A stretch of DNA of 17,620 nt from contig JAADEU010000123.1 in assembly GCA_013153235.1 (NCBI GenBank), positions 1-17,620 of the forward strand. Reading direction: 5' to 3'. A model generated the notes under the pieces. It was not told where the DNA came from. It saw only the letters and a list, made by a program, of their open reading frames with translations, and ran no database searches. This DNA is from Aquificota bacterium (GTDB lineage Bacteria > Aquificota > Aquificia > Aquificales > Hydrogenothermaceae). Both the position numbers and the translations under genes were made by a program. Below are positions 14,183 through 17,620 of this stretch, piece by piece (position 1 is the stretch's first letter; every line of letters begins with the position of its first letter).

Positions 14183-14823
14183 GAAAGGTAGCATGGAGCC
14201 TGGCACACCAGGAATTTATCATATCTGACCATTACTACTTTTCAAAACTACAGAAATACGCAAAAGAAGCCGGCATCCAGATTGATGAGGTTGATGAGGT
14301 TGAAAGATTCAGTAACTACGACACCATAATCTTTAACTACCCTGAAATACCATTTAAGCCTGAAGAGGTGGACTTTATTGAGGAGCTGGTGAAAAAGGGT
14401 AAAACAGTTGGTATTTTTGGTTATTACAAAAACGAAGACAGAATTGCGGATACCTGTAACACCCTCTCAGAAAGATTCGGGATACACTTTAACGGGGACA
14501 TTGTTGTTGATAATGTAAACAACTACGAAAATGACAACCTACTGATAGTAACCGGAGATACATACAATCTCCCTGATACTGTTGGAAAGGTGATGCTTGC
14601 CTGTACAGACACACTTGTAACCAGAAAACCCGAGGTCAGACCACTGATACACGGTGAGTCCACAGCCGAATCACAGCAGGGAAATGATATCCTCCTGTTT
14701 GCGGAGTATGTGGACCCATCAGGGGGTAAATTTATAGCAGGGGGAACATGTGTATTCTGGGATAATTACTCAATAGACCTTTACAACAACAGAGAGTTTA
14801 GCCTCAACCTGCTTACCAGATGA
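14179..14823 (+). CDS. uncharacterised 214-aa protein, possible GIFT/glutamine-amidotransferase-like fold
   Basis: I do not recognise this gene with certainty. The protein is soluble, without signal peptide or membrane segment. Its layout is Rossmann-like: HYYFSKLQKYAKEAGIQIDEV, then DTIIFNYPEIPFKPEEVDFIEELVKKGKTVGIFGYY, then a variable middle, then a C-terminal GGKFIAGGTCVFWDNYSI followed by NNREFSLNLL. Strand-turn motifs of this type (open an interval, 'xxIIFNYP', later 'GGKxIAxG...F.D...N') recall GIFT-type and DUF4350-like amidotransferase relatives, but no catalytic Cys-His-Glu triad can be assigned. Three cysteines occur, at CNT, ACT and GTCV. GGAGG precedes the ATG. Both ends overlap neighbours by ATGA (dehydrogenase before, trmI after), so it is probably made in step with them. 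A role in tRNA methylation or in the dehydrogenase pathway is only guessed from position. Confidence 0.75.
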   Translation: MRKVAWSLAHQEFIISDHYYFSKLQKYAKEAGIQIDEVDEVERFSNYDTIIFNYPEIPFKPEEVDFIEELVKKGKTVGIFGYYKNEDRIADTCNTLSERFGIHFNGDIVVDNVNNYENDNLLIVTGDTYNLPDTVGKVMLACTDTLVTRKPEVRPLIHGESTAESQQGNDILLFAEYVDPSGGKFIAGGTCVFWDNYSIDLYNNREFSLNLLTR

Positions 14824-15578
14824 TAAAAGAAGGGGAAACGGTACAGCTTACCGACGGAAAGAACAGCTTCTTTATAAGACTGAAAAAGGGTGAGGTATTT
14901 GGTACCCACAGGGGAAATATTAACCACGACGACATAATCTCCGCCGGATACGGTGGAGAGGTCCAGACCCATAAAGGACACAGATTTCTTGTTCTGAGGC
15001 CCACACTCCACGACATCATAATGTACGGGATAAAGAGAAAAACCCAGATTATTTACCCAAAAGACAGTGGGTACATAACCGTGAAACTTGGACTTACAGA
15101 CAGGATGAAGGTACTTGAGTCCGGCGTTGGAAGTGGGGGTCTTACCATCGTTATGGCAAACGCCGTCAAACCCGAGGGAAAGATATACTGCTACGAAAAA
15201 GAGGAAAAGTACATAAAAAACGCCTACAACAACATAGCCCTTGCAGGGCTTGAAAAGTATGTGGAGATAAAGCACCAGAGTCTTGAGGAACCCCTGCCTG
15301 AAGACTTTTTTGATGCAGGATTTATAGATGTCAGGGAGCCCTGGCTGTACATAAAAAATATAAAAAATGCCCTGAAAAAAGGTGCCCCTGTGGGATTTTT
15401 ACTGCCCACAACAAATCAGGTCAGCCAGACACTTTCAGCCCTTAAGGAACATGGATTTATTAATCTGGAAGTTGTTGAGCTCCTTGAAAGACACTACAAG
15501 CCTGTGCCTGACAGGCTCAGACCTGAAGACCGGATGGTTGCCCATACAGGATACCTTATTTTCGGGAGAAATGGCTGA
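14820..15578 (+). CDS. trmI: tRNA (adenine-58-N1)-methyltransferase
   Basis: TrmI makes m1A58 in the T-loop of tRNA with SAM; in thermophiles this supports growth at high temperature. The 252-aa protein has an N-terminal beta domain (residues 1-60, with KKGEVFGTHRGNINHDDII) and a Rossmann methyltransferase domain. VLESGVGSGGLT (98-109) is the SAM-binding loop, YCYEKEEKYIKNAYNN the second motif, and FIDVREPWLYI (168-178) with Asp170 the active-site loop matching the family's 'ALDLxEPW'. FLLPTTNQV (193-201) matches the typical PTxNQV. The ESGVGSGG loop replaces the common ExGTGSG. The ATG overlaps the TGA of the 214-aa gene. proB follows after three bases. Confidence 0.93.
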   Translation: MIKEGETVQLTDGKNSFFIRLKKGEVFGTHRGNINHDDIISAGYGGEVQTHKGHRFLVLRPTLHDIIMYGIKRKTQIIYPKDSGYITVKLGLTDRMKVLESGVGSGGLTIVMANAVKPEGKIYCYEKEEKYIKNAYNNIALAGLEKYVEIKHQSLEEPLPEDFFDAGFIDVREPWLYIKNIKNALKKGAPVGFLLPTTNQVSQTLSALKEHGFINLEVVELLERHYKPVPDRLRPEDRMVAHTGYLIFGRNG

Positions 15579-15581
15579 GAT

Positions 15582-16691
15582 ATGGACAGGAAGGAGTATC
15601 TGAAAAACGCCAGAAGAATCGTTGTAAAAATCGGTTCCCAGCTACTTGAGAAAGACGGCTGTATAGACGAGGAGTTTATCGATAATCTTGCCGGAAACAT
15701 AAAAAAACTCCACGGTGAGGACAGGGAAGTTGTTATCGTCTCATCAGGGGCTATACTTGCAGGTGTCAAAAAGCTAAAGCTTGGACAGAGACCAAAAACA
15801 ATAACCGAGAAACAGGCAGTTGCCTCTGTGGGACAGGCTTATCTGATACAGATTTACGACAAACAGTTTTCCAGAAACGGACTTACAATAGGCCAGATAC
15901 TTCTTACCATAGAAGGTCTGAGGGAAAGAAAAAGGTACGTACTTGCCCAGAATACCCTGAACAAGCTCCTTGATATGTCTGTTGTTCCTGTGGTGAACGA
16001 GAACGATACCATAGCCATTGAGGAAATTGTATTCGGGGACAACGATTTTCTGGCAGCCCACGTGTCTGTCCTGATAGATGCCGACCTTCTTATTATACTT
16101 TCAACAGCCGGGGGACTTTATACAGGAGAGCCATCAGAACCCTCCTCTGAGCTTATTGAAGAAATCAGGGATATTGATGCCGCCCTATCATACGCAGGAG
16201 CCTCAACATCCCGATTTGGAACAGGGGGAATGAGGAGTAAACTTGAGGCTGCAAAAATAGCCGTAAGCCACCAGATTCCGGTGGTGATAGCCCCAAAGAA
16301 AAAGGACATACTTCTCCAGCTGCTGGAAGGAAAACCCTCAGGGAGTTTTATACATCCCCAGAAAGAGGCAGGACTCTCCCGTAAAAAGAGCTGGCTGAAA
16401 CTCCTGTCTGCCCCCAAAGGGAAGATAACCATAGACGACGGGGCAGTAAAGGCAATAAAAGAGGGCAAGAGTCTCCTCCCTGCAGGAATAAAAGCCGTGG
16501 AGGGTATTTTTTCAAAAAATGATGTTGTTGCCATTTTAAACGAAAAGGGACAAATTATAGGTAAGGGTATTGTTAACTTTAATTATAAAGAGCTTGAACG
16601 AATAAAAGGGAGGAAGTCTGGAGAGGTAGAAAAAATCCTGAAAAGGAAGTTTACAGAGGCGATACACAGGGACAATATGGTGGTATTTTAG
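15582..16691 (+). CDS. proB: glutamate 5-kinase with C-terminal PUA domain
   Basis: ProB phosphorylates glutamate to gamma-glutamyl phosphate, the first and usually feedback-inhibited step of proline synthesis. The 369-aa protein carries the amino acid kinase domain with RRIVVKIGSQLL, VIVSSGAILAG, QAVASVGQ, VVPVVNENDTIA and GTGGMRSKLEAA. The C-terminal PUA domain begins at about residue 278 (GKITIDDGAVKAI and KSLLPAGIKAVEG). The nucleotide-side motif reads ILSTAGGLYTGEP, where model ProB proteins usually have LLTDxxGLYxxDP; the change of the conserved Asp is unusual. The best ribosome site (GGGAG) is about 13 bases from the ATG, so translation may depend on termination of trmI three bases before. 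proA is not in the window. Confidence 0.95.
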   Translation: MDRKEYLKNARRIVVKIGSQLLEKDGCIDEEFIDNLAGNIKKLHGEDREVVIVSSGAILAGVKKLKLGQRPKTITEKQAVASVGQAYLIQIYDKQFSRNGLTIGQILLTIEGLRERKRYVLAQNTLNKLLDMSVVPVVNENDTIAIEEIVFGDNDFLAAHVSVLIDADLLIILSTAGGLYTGEPSEPSSELIEEIRDIDAALSYAGASTSRFGTGGMRSKLEAAKIAVSHQIPVVIAPKKKDILLQLLEGKPSGSFIHPQKEAGLSRKKSWLKLLSAPKGKITIDDGAVKAIKEGKSLLPAGIKAVEGIFSKNDVVAILNEKGQIIGKGIVNFNYKELERIKGRKSGEVEKILKRKFTEAIHRDNMVVF

Positions 16692-17390
16692 ATGGAAGGC
16701 GTGGAGGATACACTGATTCAGAAGCTTAAGGCTCAGCAGCTGGAGCTGGCGCAGAAGCTGAATCTGAAAGACAGGATTCCGGTGGAAGAAATAAAAACAG
16801 TTGCAGGCATAGATGTAACATTCACAGATATCTGGTCCACAAAAACAACAGGCATCGCCTGTATCACCGTTCTGGATATAACCAGAAACTTTGAGACCGT
16901 TGAAACCGTTTATGCCGTAAAAGAGGTGGATTTTCCATACATTCCAACATTCCTTGCTTACAGGGAACTTCCAGTTATTATGGAGGCTTACAAAAAGCTC
17001 AGTTCCAGACCAGATGTCTTTATCCTTGATGGGATGGGGATACTCCACCCAAGGAAGATGGGTATAGCAGCCCACTTCGGTGTTGTCACAGACACTATAT
17101 CGGTGGGATGCGGAAAATCCAGGCTCACAGGTGAGTTTGAACCACCGGAAAATAAAAAGTTTGCCTTCAGCCCTGTCTATATTGACGGGGAGCTGAGGGG
17201 ATATGCAGTCAGAACGAAAAAAAATGCAAACCCTGTTTTCATCTCACCGGGGAATAACATATCCGTGGAAAGCAGTCTGAAACTCCTATTCAGGACCACA
17301 GCAGGATACAAACTGCCGGAGCCTACAAGACAGGCCCACAATCTCCTGCAAAAATACAGAAAACAGCTTATCGGGAGCAGCCATGTTTAA
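16692..17390 (+). CDS. nfi: endonuclease V-family protein with changed active-site His
   Basis: Endonuclease V cuts DNA or RNA near deaminated bases such as inosine. The 232-aa protein aligns well with the Thermotoga enzyme. VAGIDVTF gives Asp41, VDFPYIPTFLAYRELP gives the PYIP wedge with Tyr83 and Glu92, ILDGMGILHPRKMGIAAHFG gives Asp113 and His119, and GKSRL gives Lys142. The three carboxylates that hold metal are all kept. Where Thermotoga has SPGHLM with His214, this protein has SPGNNI (185-190), an Asn at 188. DGQG is also DGMG, PYIPG is PYIPT, and TIGVAK is SVGCGK. It could be a slower or different nuclease. The ATG touches the proB stop, and its own last eight bases overlap the next gene. 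The symbol is by family only. Confidence 0.88.
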   Translation: MEGVEDTLIQKLKAQQLELAQKLNLKDRIPVEEIKTVAGIDVTFTDIWSTKTTGIACITVLDITRNFETVETVYAVKEVDFPYIPTFLAYRELPVIMEAYKKLSSRPDVFILDGMGILHPRKMGIAAHFGVVTDTISVGCGKSRLTGEFEPPENKKFAFSPVYIDGELRGYAVRTKKNANPVFISPGNNISVESSLKLLFRTTAGYKLPEPTRQAHNLLQKYRKQLIGSSHV

Positions 17391-17620
17391 CAACACAGAA
17401 TCATTTCATATAGTCCTTAGCCGGGTTTACGAGCATTTCTTTACAAAACTGGTAAAGGACCATGCCACATCAAGGTACTTTGAAGGAAAAGATGTACAGC
17501 AGGTTAAAGAAAAGCAGATAAAGGGGATAATACGCCTCCACAGACTGTTTACAGAGAAAAAGGAAAAACAGCTCAGACAGGAGCTTATAAGACTTGGAAT
17601 CAAACATGAAAATATGGATA
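17383..17620 (+). CDS. 5' part of a helical, possibly globin-like sensor protein
   Basis: An open frame starts at ATG 17383, five bases after GGGAG, and runs out of the window after 79 codons. It overlaps the end of the endonuclease V gene by eight bases. The product is all helical and charged: MFNNTESFHIVLSRVYEHFF, TSRYFEGKDVQQVKEKQ, IIRLHRLFTEKKEKQL. The pattern 'YxxFFxxLVxDxxxxxYFxGxDVxxxKxxQ' recalls globin-like sensor domains, which often sit in front of GGDEF or methyl-accepting output domains. The part that would show the proximal His and any output domain is missing, so the family is a guess, but the coding call is sound. Confidence 0.6.
   Translation, partial: MFNNTESFHIVLSRVYEHFFTKLVKDHATSRYFEGKDVQQVKEKQIKGIIRLHRLFTEKKEKQLRQELIRLGIKHENMD

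Noticed and set aside
1..17620. CRISPR arrays, tRNA/rRNA genes, insertion sequences, attachment sites
   Set aside because: Reading all gaps between genes (the longest is about 160 bases) showed no regular spaced repeats, clover-leaf sequences, transposase motifs or long terminal repeats.

Overview
The window is a gene-dense piece of a bacterial chromosome. It most resembles a thermophilic member of the Aquificota, in or near the Persephonella/Sulfurihydrogenibium group. That placement is inference from style and gene content: Arg is written almost only as AGG/AGA, Ile often as ATA, proteins are Lys/Glu rich, TTG starts are common, most genes abut or overlap by a few bases, the futalosine menaquinone enzymes MqnE and MqnD are present, and a citramalate synthase opens an operon. 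I see no rRNA, tRNA, CRISPR array, insertion sequence or phage gene. The genes are mostly housekeeping, with several unusual variants and two uncharacterised proteins.

Layout. (1) 1-366, minus: 5' part of a membrane-anchored Lys/Pro/Glu-rich protein that runs off the left edge. (2) 367-484: divergent regulatory region with a 20-bp perfect palindrome and an 8-bp inverted repeat around a consensus -10 box. (3) 485-1327, plus: MTAP/PNP-family nucleoside phosphorylase whose base pocket looks 6-oxopurine specific. (4) 1324-4514, minus: U32 protease-like tRNA hydroxylase, then a GGDEF diguanylate cyclase, then an NDUFA9-like SDR. (5) 4515-4676: divergent promoter region; 4677-5453, plus: trpC. (6) 5442-7535, minus: mqnE, a small two-helix membrane protein and a Pnkp/PrpE-type phosphatase, converging on trpC with a 12-bp overlap. 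(7) 7621-11649, plus: alpha/beta hydrolase, RluA-family pseudouridine synthase, mqnD, degenerate receiver protein, small Toprim protein, hisF. (8) 11737 to the right edge, plus: cimA, beta-hydroxyacid dehydrogenase, unknown 214-aa protein, trmI, proB, endonuclease V and the start of a possibly globin-like sensor. Many junctions in this run are ATGA-type or similar overlaps, which suggests one long, translationally coupled operon.

How the genes work together. MqnE and MqnD, divided between two divergent units, catalyse two steps of menaquinone synthesis by the futalosine route. trpC, hisF, cimA and proB belong to Trp, His, Ile and Pro synthesis. TrhP-like, Rlu and TrmI act on RNA. The GGDEF protein, the degenerate receiver and the last partial gene point to signalling. 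The proteins least explained by known pathways are the receiver with Glu at the phosphoacceptor position, coupled to a stand-alone Toprim protein, and the 214-aa protein wedged between a dehydrogenase and trmI. No clearly new multi-gene defence or mobile system is visible.
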